Positions 42,501-57,500 of a DNA stretch of 64,000 nt are shown piece by piece. Where the stretch lies: positions 62,699,416 to 62,763,415 of the forward strand of contig OX328102.1 of the NCBI GenBank assembly GCA_946811185.2, in the 5' to 3' direction. The notes beneath the pieces were generated by a model that was not told the DNA's origin, ran no database searches, and saw nothing but the letters and a program-made list of their open reading frames with translations. Every line of letters starts with the position of its first letter. Within the stretch, counting starts at the first letter, position 1. A program made the translations under genes and the position numbers. This DNA is from Hippopus hippopus (Eukaryota; Mollusca; Bivalvia; Cardiida; Cardiidae).

Positions 42501-45500
42501 TTTTGACGGTTAGGAACTAGTATAAGTTTGAAGTAAAAATCTTCAGTAATGACAGAGATATTCTAAAATCTAAGGTTTTGCACCACCATTACAACAATGG
42601 TTCAGATGTAGACAACAACAAAACTATGACAATACCTCAATTTTTTTTCTAAGACAGCAGAGCTAACTAATTATCTATTGCAATTAGTTAATAGGACAAA
42701 TGGTGAATGAAAACCTCTCAAATCAATGAATAAAAGACAAGAGCACATCCAGATACCTTGAAATCCAACTCTCTGTATCCTCACACCACTCCAGGACAAG
42801 ATCTGGTAGACCCTCTGTCATGGCCTTCTGGGCTACTTGCACAAAGAACTCCAAGTATCTGGCTCTTTTCTTAAACTTAACAACTGAAAATGAAACCCCA
42901 AAGAAACAGAGGATCTTACATGAGTTGGTGTTTGTGATAAATACAGGATCTTACATGAGTGTTTACGTACTATCATTTTTATCAAACGAGTTGACTAAAA
43001 TTATATGACGCGAGTCTTGGCCTTGAGGAAAAAAAAATCAGAACATTGTGGGAAAAGGAGATAATGCTAGTAACCAGCGTTTTCTCCATTTTCAACAATG
43101 TTTTCTACTCTATCGAAGACAAAAATCTTCTTTTGAGCTACATTTAATTTGTCGTCTGCAAGTGCTTTTAATTTATAAGAGCACAAAATTTTGTTGTTTT
43201 GAGTTATAGAGAGTGAACAATTTTCTGAACATATTCCAACAGGTCCTCCATGGCGGGATACCAAACAACAAAATTTTAGAATTGTCCATATTGAAATAAT
43301 TTGCTGATGACAAATAAAAGGTGGCTGATGTAATAGAATTTATCTTTGATCAAGTTGAAAACATTGTGGGAAAAGGAGAAAATGCTGGTTACCACCATTT
43401 TCTCCCTTTCCAACAATGTTTTCAAAAGCTTTCAGGGTTTTTAAAATACAGGATTGTGTGGTGAAGGGCAAAGCCCTTGGATACGTAATCAAGCAATCCT
43501 TGTTTGATTCAAACTGGTACTACTAGTCATGTGGAAGTGTCCTCAGACAAGACACTACAGAGCTCCAGCCAAGAGTACTGGTAAAACCAATCAAACCCTA
43601 TCAGTGAGCCTTGATATGAACAAAATACTGTTAAAAGTCTTGTAAAACACTGTTTGAACAATGCTTGATTTTACAGTGATTACAGCCATTTTCAACAATA
43701 TATCAGTAATATTGCAGCAGGCACTTCACCTATCCACGCTCTCCTGGAGTTTCTGTTACCAGTACTTCGCACAATATTCTTCCCAAGCCACTGGCTGCTT
43801 TCCTACATAACCATCTTCAGAACAATGATCAGTTGTGAGTCTTGTCGCAATGAATATCATCAATCCTCAAAAAGATAATGGCCAAGCTGGGGATTCAAAC
43901 TAGCAACCCCCTGTGCACAGCCTGTTTTGACAAACACATCAACATAATTCTTGATATAGGACAAAAGAATACCTTCTCTATAAGCAATTCTACTGGGAAG
44001 ATAGGCCACATATGCATGTAGAATACTTGGATCTTCATTTCCGGACAGTTCATGCTCACTCTGGGCTGAAATAAAAGGTGTTATACATGAGTCTATATGA
44101 AAATATTGCAGCAAAAATAAAAATCAATATGAATCATTTCTCCTTTTGCAACAAAAAGGAGATAACCTGTCAAAAAAAATCTACCATTAAAACATTACAA
44201 GATTCTGACAAAATTTATGCTATGAAATGAGATTGAAAATTCACATCATACCAGTAAAAAGAGCAACAACAGACTATTATCTATAGATTGAAAAATCTCT
44301 ACTGATACAAAATCTCTGTTTGATGAAGTATTTGTAAAGCAGCATTTTTGTTGACTTTTGCTTGTTTGTTTGAATTCAACTGTAGTTAATCAGGTCATGT
44401 AACAAATTGTAACCAAAACTTACTTTTTTATTCATCTCTGCCATAGACAGCATTTGAAGGCATCAAGGAAACAAGTGAATCTTTCCTTTAATTCTTTACG
44501 AAACGACAAAATTTCAGACTTGTCCAAACTGAGAGCATTGGCAGCTCACAAATGTAGCTTAAATGACAATATTTGTCTTTAAAGGGGCTGAAAACACTGC
44601 TAGAAAAGGAGAAAGTGCTGGTTATGAGCATTTTCTACTTTTCCCACAATGTTTTCAAAAGCCTTCTCTGCTAGGGTCATAAGAATACTGTGATAAAGGG
44701 TTAAAAGAAATATTTTACATTCATTTCTATTTTTTTCTCTTTCTATTTTGTTCAATATTTGTCTAATATGCATAAAAACTATAAGACACAAAAACTCACA
44801 GAAAAAGGTCAATGATGATTTAATCCTTTCCTAAACAATCACATATTTTTGTTTGATTGATTGATTGTATGGAGTTTAATGCTGTTTTCAACATCATTTC
44901 AGTTATTATATCACGGCAGCCAGCGTACCTACCCATGCTTTCCTGGAGTTTCTGTTACCAGTACTCCACACAATATTCTTTCCAAGCCACTGGCTGCTTT
45001 CCCACATAACCATCGTGGAAACAATGGCCAGCGGTGAGAGAAGAATGAAGCTGACTATCATCAATGCTCGGAAAGAAATTGGCCGAGCCAGGAATTGAAC
45101 CACACATTTTTGGACTCTGAGGAAGTAGGTTTTGAAAACATCTTTTGAAAAGGAGAAAATGCTGGTAATCAGCATTTCCACAAACCCTTCAGTCTCAGGG
45201 TAAGGGTAAGGCTTAGTCCATACCTTGTTTAGATAAGCTCAACATGTGAGCTTCCAAAGCTTTAAGTTCTTCATTCATAGGGCCATCTGCTTCATGGTCC
45301 TTCAACATGCTCATGGCTCCTCTTTTACCTTTCTTGGACTTCTTCAGAGCCTTATAAAACAGAAAGCAAATAATTTGGAGGCTACTGAAGCATGAATGAA
45401 AATAAGCAAGTTTATATGTACCACTTATCTCTTTGTAAACAATTGTCTCATAGGTAACCTATGTGGTCAATGATATGACTTTGATAAAGACACAAGGCAG

Positions 45501-48500
45501 TCAGTAAGAACAGTATGGGAAAATGGACAAAATAAACATTACCTTTTTTAGCTATATTTGAGTAATCTCTCACTAATTAACTTTTTACAAGAAGTTAAAA
45601 TTTAACACTACTCCAAAATGACAGCATGTGCACATGTCAAATCAAATGTGGTTCAAACGATAAGATTTGTCTCTAGAAGTGTAGAAAACATTGTTGGAAA
45701 AGGAGAAAATGCTGGTTACCAGCATTTTCTCCTTTTCCCACAATGTTTTCAATGGCTTTCTTTTACAGAGTCGTTAAACTTGAGATTGTTTGTTAAAGGG
45801 TTGAAAAAAATCAAATGGAAATTACAGTACTGCGAAAGTGCAAGTAATCACTTCTTATGCAATTATCACACTTCTCTCATTCAAGGGCTTCTCAGAAGAT
45901 CAAAAAGATATCAACTAAAACAGTAAATGAAGACTCAGAATAGTAAACATGCTGACAGATGCAGTATTTCTCTGTCAAACTTTTACAGTAGTCTTCCTTA
46001 GCTGCACCATGACCATTTACCCATCACTCACATACAGTCTTTGACCTACCAAAACTATTACTAATTATACAAAAGACAAGCAGCTCAATGCTCCTTTTCC
46101 AACTATGTTTTCCAAGACTGATAGCAGCAGTGGTATTTTGTACAGCATATCAGAGGAAAAGTATCACCATGTACATAGAGGTCATTGTAGAAGAAAGACT
46201 GAACGGTGTTATGCCTCTTTCCACATTATTTCAGTCTCAACACAGCAACAGCTGACATATTAAGGATAGTGCACCCTAATGGGATTCGTGTAACATCGCC
46301 TTTCATCGCCAAAATTGTATGGATTCCGCTAAGACTTGGGTAATCTATAATCGATGTGGGGAACCAGCTTGTATCGGCCAATCGATTACTGATTACCTAA
46401 GTCTTAGCCGAATCGGTATGTTTTTTCGGCAATGAAAGGTGACGTCAGAAGAGTCCCATTAGAGTGCCCTATCCCTAATGTATGTCCTGGGTTTTATGAG
46501 TACTAGGCCAGGGCCAGGAAGTGTCCTTCCCAAGGACGCTCCCACAAAAAAAACAGAGCTTCCAGTAAGGATCGAAATCGGGCCTCCAGGTCATGAGTCC
46601 TACACTTTACCACAGAGCCATGCAGGACCCCTTGTAGAAGAAAGAATGTTAACGAAAAAATCCAACCTGTAGGTTGATAGATCCAGTAGTTTCACCATTA
46701 TCAATACTAGTGTCCATTGTGGTACCTCTATCTGTGTCTTTACCATCTTTAGTGACCTCAGCACTTTCAATAGCCAGTAGTTTTCTACCAGCATCGTTAA
46801 AACTGTTAGCCAAGGACTTCTGTCCCCAACTTCTCAAAATCTACAATATTGGAAAAAAAAACAAGAGGTATATGATCAATATCTTTAACTTTGAGTTTAC
46901 ATAGCTCGCAATTTAGGTTATTTTAATCCCGCAGAGAATAAATTGGCCATTTAATCAGATTTTTGTTTGTATTGGTCATAAACCATTTATCACACAATAC
47001 CAAGTTTTAACACCCTTAAGGCAGAAAGCTTTGAAAAATATTGTTGGAATGGGAGAAAATACTAATAACCAGCATTTCTGATGTTTCCCACAGTGTTTCC
47101 ACCCTATCAAATACAGAAATCATCATTTGAGCTACATTCAATTTATCCTTTAAGATTTTGTTGTCCGGTAAAGAGTTAAACAATTTACTGTGCAAGCTAT
47201 TACTCCAACTGAAAACTATCAGAAATTCTACCATAGGCAAGTATTTTATGGAAAGGAACATATCATTTTTAAACAGTGTGGAAATCATCAAAGGGAAAGA
47301 AGCAGCAGCTTGCTGCAGACATATTTTGCTGTCTACTTGCTGAGGATGATTTAAATATTTCTCTCTTGAAGGGGAGAAAAGCATTGTGGGGAAAAAGGAG
47401 AAAATGCTGGTTACCAGCATTTTCTCCTTTCTCCACCATGTTTTCAAAACCCTTTTACTCATTTGGGATTGTTTAGTGAAGGTTTGACTCATGGGAAATT
47501 TCAAAAACCTACCTTAGCCATATGAAATGTTATACAAGCAGTCATGTGATGAAGACTGTCTGCTATAGATGTTGGACGTTTTTGTCTTAGACCACTTGGG
47601 ATCTCTTGTAGCACAGCATGACATCTTTGTAAAATCTGGTGAATTACAAGACATATTTAAGATCAAATATTATATTGTAACCCTTAAAGTGCCTTTCACA
47701 ACAAAAGATGCCTTTGCGGCCATTGTAGATCAAGATCAGACTGCACAAAATGTGCAGTGTGATCTTTGATCTACACTGTCCGCTTTGCTGAAACACAACA
47801 GACAAAAGGCAGTCATTTGATAGCAATTATTTGGGTCTTATTCTAGAACGAAGATGTCCATTGGGTTTATTCGACACTTCAAATGTATAGAAGCCATGCT
47901 CTGGCAATAGGGGGCTTAATGCATCTCCGTGATACATAACCAAGCAAGCTATTCTGGGTGGATACTTTTCGCAGATGCATTAAGCCCCTTTTCACAGAGC
48001 ATGGCTGATATCTACATTGTCTGCTACTTTGTATGCTCTAAAAGTATTACAAATAGGACAGGACTTAGCAGCAGATGTAACAATTTACTAATGCATCAGA
48101 GAGTGTGTCACAAGCAAGGGAAATTACCAAGATAACAAATGTTCTACAACAAAAACTTCCTCAGTTCTTGAAAATATTCTGACCAAGCTTTCATTACATT
48201 TACAGAAAACTGCTGCAAGTCAGAATCTGATTTTGATTTTTCTAGCTTGTATCTTTGATGAATTCAACCGTTTCACAAGTACAGTTCCATTTGCTGACAG
48301 TGTAGATGAAGATCAGACTGCACAAAACTGGACAAAATGTGATGTCTATAAAATTTGATCTATACTATCTGCTTTAATGAGACCTTCTTGTTAATAGTAA
48401 CCCAAAATATCTTATATTACAGTCTTATTTCTCGAATAAAAATGTCTGTTGGATTAAATTGGCTCTGTAAGGATTAATGTTGTTTCCAACTTTAATAGAA

Positions 48501-51500
48501 TTACATCAATTTGATAAACTTTTTTACAAATGACAAAATCTTGGACTTGTCCAAATTGAGAGCTTTTGCAGACAACAAATCAAATGTGGGTAAAATGATT
48601 GAATTTTTCTATAAAAGGTTAGAAAAAACTATTGGAAAAGGAAAAAAAAGCTGGTTACCAGCATTTTCACCTTTTCCTACAATGTTTTCAAAAGACCTCT
48701 CTTACAGGGTCCTTAAAACTTGGGCTTGTATGGTAAAAGGTTAATCTATCTATACATCCCTGACTTTGCTTTTACCGAGAACTACACACAACATGGATTT
48801 CAACATAAACTAAGTTGAAACTTTTCATGCACTGAAAGAGGAATGAACACTGTTTCTATGAAGAGCTTTGGCCAAGCCAGGATTTGAACTCACAATCTCT
48901 GAATTGATCCCATATTTGTGTTAAGTACTGGGCCCCAGCCAGTATCTAGAGCCAATATTTTGGATATTTATGTAAATTTTACCTGGAAAACTGGTACAGA
49001 AGGTATCTTATTAAAGATCAGAGGCGCCAGCAGACCATAGCATTGGACAACAGCTTGTAGAGCCAGATTGGACTCATTCAACCATCCAGCCAGTTCTATA
49101 GCAACCAGCATCTTCTCACACTCTCTTAGTCTACTTATCTGAAATCAACAAAAATGACAAAATGTTTCCAGTAACGATAACTCTTTACCATAGAGTCCTG
49201 AGTTAACACTTGTTTCATAATTCATCAATGATCTGACTGAAATGCACACATTGTCTAAAACACATATAAAACAGACAAGAATATATTTTCAATATCACAC
49301 ATGTACTCTGTGTAGGTTTTTCCATATCACTCATATTCTCTGTGAGAACATCATTATGTTCATGGACTACTTCCATGTACTTACTTTTGTCTTTTTCCAT
49401 CAAATAAAAAAAAATGTTACTCTCTTTATTTTTAATTTGCTATTACTTCATTTTGTAATTTTTTTCAACAGTCATACAGTGAAGGTATATAATAAAAGTA
49501 ACACTACAACAGTCAGCACTTCTGTGTGGTCCAATCACCTCTTGTTGCTTATGTAAAATGGTTAACAGCTGATTTAACCTTCTGCCTCATCTGATACGCA
49601 CCTGTTTACCCATAAAACTTAATGTGATCTGACCATACAGAAATGCAGACTGTTGTCATGTTGCGCTTGGATCACAGCTAAGCTTCCCTTCTCTTATACC
49701 AATATCTACACTCACAAAGTTACTGGCCAGAAACATCCATATTATCACAGGCAATGGTAGACAGAGTTTTCTTACCTGTCCCACGTGGAGGGGTCCCTTG
49801 TCACATAGTGTATCACAGAACAGCTTTCCTTCTCTCACACTGATATCTACACTAACAAATATACTGGACAGAAACATCCGTAGTATCACAGGGGAGGATA
49901 GACACACGATCTTCTGATTCAGTCTGCAAATAAATAAGGATTACAATATTGTAGTCACTTTCCTGGTGCTTGTATTTAATTCAAGCAGCATGAGAAAATT
50001 TGATATCCCGCAAGACTGAAGGTTGAGCATAATTTGAAAGGTTTTGAGAAGCAAGTACTACCACCAGGAAATTTACTTTACCTCTTTACCAGACAGCAAA
50101 GTTTAAAACTTGTCCAAATTGAAAGCATTTGCAGGCAAAAAATTAGAATTTGTGTTTGAAAGGGTAAAAACATTGTGGGAAAAGGAGAAAATGCTGGTTA
50201 CCAGCAGTTTCTCCTTTTCCCATAATGTTTTCAAGAGCCTTTTATCCCAAAGTTGTTAAAACAAGGGATTTATTGGTAAAAGGTTAATATAACATTCTAT
50301 TTTTCATTTACCTACCTTGCATCTCCATGATGCATGATACCAAGCAAGTCATTACATTATTATAGATCCATTAAATCTATTATGTCTGACAACTGGCTGA
50401 ATCATGAGATAGACAGTCCTTTGAAACGCAGAAAATTTAAAGATAGTGAAAAGTTTCGGCCCATGTCAGCTTGCGCGGACTGCGCCGACGTGGGTCGATA
50501 CTTTTTGCGAATGCATTAAGGCCCCTTTTTACAGAGCATGGCTCAAATCAAATAATGGTTTTTTGGTTAGTCACTTTGTTTTTTTTTATTAGCAGTTGAA
50601 TATAACAGGGTAACAATCTGATCAATAAAACTGCAAATCAATATCTGTTATTCCGCTTCCGAGATAAGTCATTGTACTATATTTGGAACCCTATTTGACA
50701 CTGTGTAGATACAGATTTTTTTCTATGGTGTATGGTATTTTATACACATGCGATGCATGCATATGAGCTGCAAAGTTCACAGGTATATAATAAAAGCCAT
50801 GCTCTGGCAAAATCGGGCTTCATACCTCTCCATGATGCATGATATCAAGGAAATCATCCAATAATTATGGATCCATAAAATCCATTATGTATAACACCCA
50901 ACTGAACCATGAGGCACACTGGTTCTTTGGCACGCAGAAATTTTACCCACAGCAAAAAGTTTTGACCCATATCATCCTGTGCGGACCATGCAGGCTGACA
51001 TGGGTCGATGGTTTTTGCAGATGCATTAAACCCTCTTTTCACTAACAGATATACACAGTAAATTCTACCTCATCAAAGTCAGTTTGAAATCTTTGTTGTT
51101 GCTTGTCGTGAAGGTCACGCCTTCTGGTGGAGGAATTTCAGCGATGAAGTGATCCCATAATACCTTGCAGGCATGACGACATATATCGTAACAGCCAATC
51201 TGGTAACATATCTGTAAATATATGAAATTAAAAACAATAACTAACAAGTTTTACCAACTATTAATTTAGATTAACCCTTTACCACATGTTCTTGAGTCTT
51301 TACAAACTCAGCTTTTGAAAACATTGTTGGAAAAGTAGAAAATGCTGGTGACCAGCATTTTCCTCTTTTCCGACAATGTTTTCTACCCTTTCTCTTACAC
51401 TTCCCAACATTAGAGTCTACTATAATTTTCCTTTGCAAATGTGTTGAATTTGGACCAGTCTAAATTTTGTTTGGTAAACAGATAAGCAACTATTGAAATA

Positions 51501-54500
51501 ATGTATATTCCATAAAAATATGTACCTAAATCATCTAGCAGTTTAAAATTTGCTGTCTATTCATTGCTATACTGTTTTTTTTTTGTTGTTGTTGTCATAC
51601 ATACCTGGCTGAGAAATGCCCAGGTTATATGAACAGGTAAAAGGTGGTTGCCTAACGCAGGTGTTGTACTATTCCTAATTCCATCCCCTATAAGTTTACT
51701 GCATACATAGATATTGCCAGAGAGTATGATTATAATAGTCATACATACCTGACTCAGAAATGCCCAGGTTGTAAGTACAGGTAAAGGGTGGTTGGCTAAG
51801 ACAGGTCTTGTACTATCCCCAATACCGTCCCCTATAAGTTTACCATCTGCAGTATAGGCAGCCACTGCTACAATATATTTTTCATTGGATTTTAATCCGG
51901 AGATTTTTAACTCGTGATGGTGATGAGGCACCTGAAAGTAAAAAGAAAAGAGCACTACATGCAGGTACCAACACTGGAATGCAACTACTTGATTTTCAAT
52001 GAAATTTCTAAGTTGAAAAAGGGGTGTAAGTGTGTCAAAAAAACTTTGATAGTTACTTGCTAAGAACTTGTCCAAGTTTGAACTAAATTTCTTCAGTCTT
52101 AAGAGAGGTAATACAAAATGTCAAAGTTTTTGCACAACGACCCAGCAGAAGACAACAAAGCCAAGACTATGACAACAACATATTGTTTTCTTTGAAAACA
52201 GCTGAGCTAAAAAATCGCAAATAAATGAGCCAGGATCTGTGAAAACAAGGTTTAATGTATCTGAAAAATGTATTGATCTATGTCAGCCTGCCCTGTATGC
52301 ACAGGCTGACATGGGTGCTAACCTTTTTGCAATCTGTCAATTCTCTGCATGTCAAAGGACTATTCTACCTAAATCTTTAGTCAATTGTTTTAGACAAACT
52401 AGATTTTATGGATCCATAATTATATGATGACTTGCTTGATATAATGCATCATAGAGATGCACAGAGTCCCCTTTTGCTAGAGTACTACTCATATTTTACA
52501 ACAGTTCTTACGCCAGTATTACTTCCTCTCGCACCAATGAACATTTGGGAAAGCAGCAAGTGGCTTGGAAAGAATGTTGTTAAAAGAACTGGTGAAAGAA
52601 ACTTTAGGAAAACATGGATAGGAGCTCTGGCAAGTGCAATATAACTAAAATAACATTAAAACACAAAACAAGTAAACTGCTGCAATATTTACCTCCTCTC
52701 CAGTACCAGGGAAATGGTAGTCACTCAGTCTGGCCTTCACATTGCTCCCTGTTGCATTTCTGCCAAAGATTCTGTACCAGGCCACCTGGAATTGAAGATA
52801 TACATTAACCCATTATCACACAATCCCATGTTTACATGACCCTGAGACAGAAGACTTTTAAACACATTGTGGGAAAAGGAGAAAATGCTGGTAACCAGCA
52901 TTTTCCCCTTGTCCCACAATGTTTTCTACTCTTTTAAACACACCTCCGATCATTCAAGCCACATTTCAGTTGTCATCTGCAAATGCTTTCAATTTGGATT
53001 TGTATGAAAGTTTCATATCTGGTAAAAAGTCAACCACTGGTCTATGCTATCTGCAGCTTAAGCATTTCAAGCTCTCCGTCTTTTTACCAAACAACAAAAT
53101 TTTAGAATTATCTAAAGTGAATGCATTTGCAGATTACAAAGTAAATGTCACTCAAAAATTGAAAAGTGTTTTTGAAAGGGTAGCAAACATTGTGGGAAAA
53201 GAAGAAAATGCTAGTTGTCTGCATTTCCTCCTTTTCCCAACAATATTTTCTACCCTTTCAAAGCAAAGTCAAATCATTTTCATCACAATAAAATTGTCAA
53301 CTGCAAATGCTTTGAATTTGGACCAGTCTAAATTTTTATCATTTGGTCAAGAGTAAAGAGACCAATTGCAAGTTCTCATGATACAGATATATGATAAACC
53401 AATGTTAAAAAAATAAGAGGGCCATGATGGCCCTGTATTGCTCCACTGGCTAATAAGTCAAAACACAACAAGCCAAACATTACAATACTTGGCCAATTGG
53501 TTTTAAACTGAAAGACATACAAAATTTTTCCTATGAAATCTTACGAGAAAGTTATGACCCCAGGGCAAAGCCATACAATTTACTTGAATCCTGGTAAAGG
53601 TCCACAAGATAAAGCCCATTACCAAATAATACAGGTCCAGAATGTGTGATTATAAACAAGAAGATTTTCAAGGTTTCCTCAATAAAAGGCCCTGTAAAAC
53701 ATGAGATCCCTGAGACAGGGCTAAATTTAGTTGCCCTAGGTCTTATGGTTAGTAACAAAAAGATTTATAAAGTTTTCGCTATAAAAGCCCATGTAAAACT
53801 TGTGACCCCTGGGGTGGGGCCAAACTTGACCCCAAGGTTATAATTTGGGCCCTCTTGGTAGGGGGCCCTCTTGGTAGAGGCCCACTTGATAAAGCTACAT
53901 GCCAAATTTGGTAGCCCTAGGCCCTATGGCTAGGCACCAGAAGATTTCCCTATATAAGCCCATATCAAACTTGTGACCCCCAGGGTAGGGCCAAATTTGA
54001 CCCCAGGGCTATAATTTGAAGAAACTTGATAGAGGTTTACTAGATAAAGCTACATGCCAAATTTGGTAGCCCTAGGCCTTATGGTTTCAGACAAGAAGAT
54101 TTTCAAAGATTTTCAATATTTTTCAGTTCTGTTGCCATGGCAACCAGAGTTTTTGAAGGAATCAAATTCTTTCATGAAATTCTGAAGAGGACCATGGCAG
54201 GATCATTTCTGTGAAGTTTAATCAAAATTGGATGGGTAGTTTCAGAGAAAAAGATGTTTGAAATAAAAGTTAACGCACGCACGTACGGACGGACGCACAA
54301 ATGCACAACGGACACCTGGCCATGACATAAGCCCGCTGGCCTTCGGCCAGTGGACTTAACAAGACCACAGCATGCGGTTGCCAATGCTCAATTTCTGTGA
54401 AAATTCTTACTCAAAAATGGGCATAACTGTGTCAAAATACTTTGATGGTTACCTGCCCTTGCTGTATGGGTTCCCCTTTTAAAACTTACCAACTACATGT

Positions 54501-57500
54501 AGTCCCAGTTTTAAGTAAATGTCTTCATCAAGTGAAACTATAAAATATAAGTTTTTTATTGACCAATTTTATGCTGAAAAGGGGGTATAACTGTGTCAAA
54601 AATACATAACCACAGCATGCGGTTGCCAACACTCAGCTACAGTTGCTTAATTTTCAGTAAAAAACTGTTGAGTCAAAAAAGGGGCATAACTGTATCAAAA
54701 GTACTTTAATGGTAACTTGCTCTTGTTCTATGAGTTCCCCTTTTGATATCTAATAACTTGTCCAACTGTGCAGTAAACATTTTCAGTAAATACAGAGATA
54801 TTATAGAATATCAAAGTTTTTTCATCGACAAATTCCAAGTTGAAAAGAAGGCATGACTGTGCCAAAAATACTTTGATGGTTACCTTCCCCTGTTGTATGG
54901 GTTCCCTTCTTGATAGTTAACATGTCAAGTTTGAAGTAAATATCTTGAATAACATAATAGATATTAAAATATGTCAAAGTTTTTGAAAATGTCAAAGTAT
55001 TTGTACGTTGATGTATAATAATGTAGACGACAATGCAGACAATGCCAAGCCTAAAACAATACCTCGATGTTTTCTTTGAAAACAGCCAAGCTAAAAACGT
55101 ACATACCTTTTCACCTGAACTAGGGACCCAGGGTGCTGGTTTAAACACCATGGAGTTGTCTGTTCTTGACAAGAGGATGGGGGGTGGGGGTACACGGCTA
55201 GTTTTGATCTGGTCCTCCGTTATACCTGTGTTATCTAGGTATGTCCTCTTCTCCTCGTTCTGGGCTTTTTGTATACAGGTGACTGCATTCTACAATGTAT
55301 ACATAATTACCGTATTGCTTCAGCCATGATAAGTTGACAACAACAGCTCAAGAAATCAGCATGAAAACCTACCTTGACTTATGAAAGAGCCAAGGAAAAA
55401 TCAGGTAGACAAGTGATCTCAAATTGACCACCATTTAAACTCTTTCCCACACAACAAAATTATAAACTGGTCCAGATTGAAAGCATTTGTAGACAACAAA
55501 TTAAATGTGCATAAAATAACCAAATTTGTTTCCGAAAGTTCAGAAAACATTATGGGAAAAGAAGAAAATGCTGGTTACCAGCATTTTCTCCTTTTCCCAT
55601 AATGTTTTCAAGACTTTTTCTTCAGGGTCGTTAAATTCAGGGATTGTTCGCGAATGAGTTAATTACAGATACATTCAGTTTGGTGGTCATTTACAGTCTT
55701 GAAACTAGACCATAATATGGCTTCTAGAGTGCATAAAAGGAAATTGATGATGCTTGGTCAATGCAAGATGCTGAACATTAAATTGGAACAGAGACTAAAT
55801 GCCTTGGCCATATTCGCAAACCAGTCTAACCTGCATTCAAATCCTAGGTCTTAAAAATTTAACAGCTATACATGGTGTTAGAGATAAATGCATATATTTG
55901 AAATCTACAATTTAAAACAGGAAATGTCACAACACCGATTTCTTTGATGGCCTCCAGAAAATGAAATGCATTTTCTATCGGTCATAATCTATGCAACCTT
56001 GCAACCATAAGGGGCAACATTTGGCATGAAGATATAACAATGATTATAGTTTGATAAAATAAAGATGAAACGGGTTCAAAACTGGCTGAAAACAAGTAAA
56101 GATGTATCTTTAATAGGCAGGGTTGTGTCAAAATTGAATATTACCTCTAGAAGTATCTTCTGTTCTTTGTTCACTTTTCCATCCTCACCAATCAGGTAAG
56201 CTTTCTGCATGTACAGTAGTGCTTTAGACAGATTGTTCTAAATAATCTGAGGTTCTTTGACAGGGTGGAAAACATTGTGGGAAAAGGAGAAAATGCTGGT
56301 TACCAGCATTTTCTCCTTTTCCCACAATGTTTTCAAAAGTCTTCTCCAACATGGTCCTTAAAAGTTTGGGCTATGTTAAAACGGATTATTACCTCTAAAA
56401 GTTTCTTCTGTTCTTTGTTCACTTTTCCATCCTCAGCTATCAGGTAAGCTTTCTGCATGTACAGTAGTGCCTTAGACAGATTGTTCTTGTTGGCCCTGGC
56501 TAGAAGTTCATCCATATTCTCTACATAAGTATCCATAAGAGACCTGTCACTGCCCTGAAATATACAACCTGTGTTAGTGGCCACTTGTATTAAACAGCCA
56601 CCTGTATAAGGGCAAACATCATATAGGGTCCGTATTCACCAACGTGGTCGATAACGTTCTTAATCCGATTCTCAGGATTTTTCTTTTAATTTGAAACCAA
56701 CACAACTTCCGATTGGCTAAACCATTTGGTTTAGCCAATCAGAAGTTGTGTTAGTTTCAAATTTAGAAATCTTGGATTATAAGACTTTGAATGTTCTTAA
56801 GAATGGTTGGTGAATATGACCCCACGTACCAGATTCATAGATTTGAATAAGAAAGAGTTATATACTTCACAGGCAGTAGTCATATGTTAGCAAAAAAATT
56901 TTTGGATTACAAGGTGTGAGAAAACTAGTTCCATATTTAAAAAAAAAAAAAAAAAACGCACCGCATGCAGGTGCCAACACTTGGCTGCAATTGCTTGACT
57001 TTTAGTGAAAATTTCAAGTCGAAAAAGGAGCATAACTGTGTCAAAAATACTTTGTTGGTTACCTGCCCTTGTTGTATGAGTTCCATTTTTGATAGTGAAC
57101 AACTTGCCCAAGTCTGAAGTAAATATTTTCAGTAATGACAGAGATATTATGAAACATTAAAGTTTTTGGAAATGTCAAAGTTTTTGCACTACAACGATGA
57201 TGCAGATGACAATGACACAGACGATAACAACAACAATGCCAGGGTTATGACAACACCTCAACATTTCCTTCGAGAACAGCTGAGCTAGTATTTACTGATA
57301 CAAAAAAAATAAAAAATAAGATATGAAATATAAATTGATATGACCTAAAGAATGCCTATCCAACATGGTTTATGAAGCAGATTAAAGAAAGCTGTGTATA
57401 TACACTCACAAACTGCATCCTAGAGCATGTCTGACGTTTAAATGGCTTCGGTAAATTTAAACTTGCATCTGGGCCCATCTGTTCCAGTTTAAGGCACACC

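Noticed and set aside
52432..52644. Frame with MNIWESSKWLGKNVV peptide
   Set aside because: It lies in a reversed fragment of SINE F; the same peptide appears from the SINE near 45,000.
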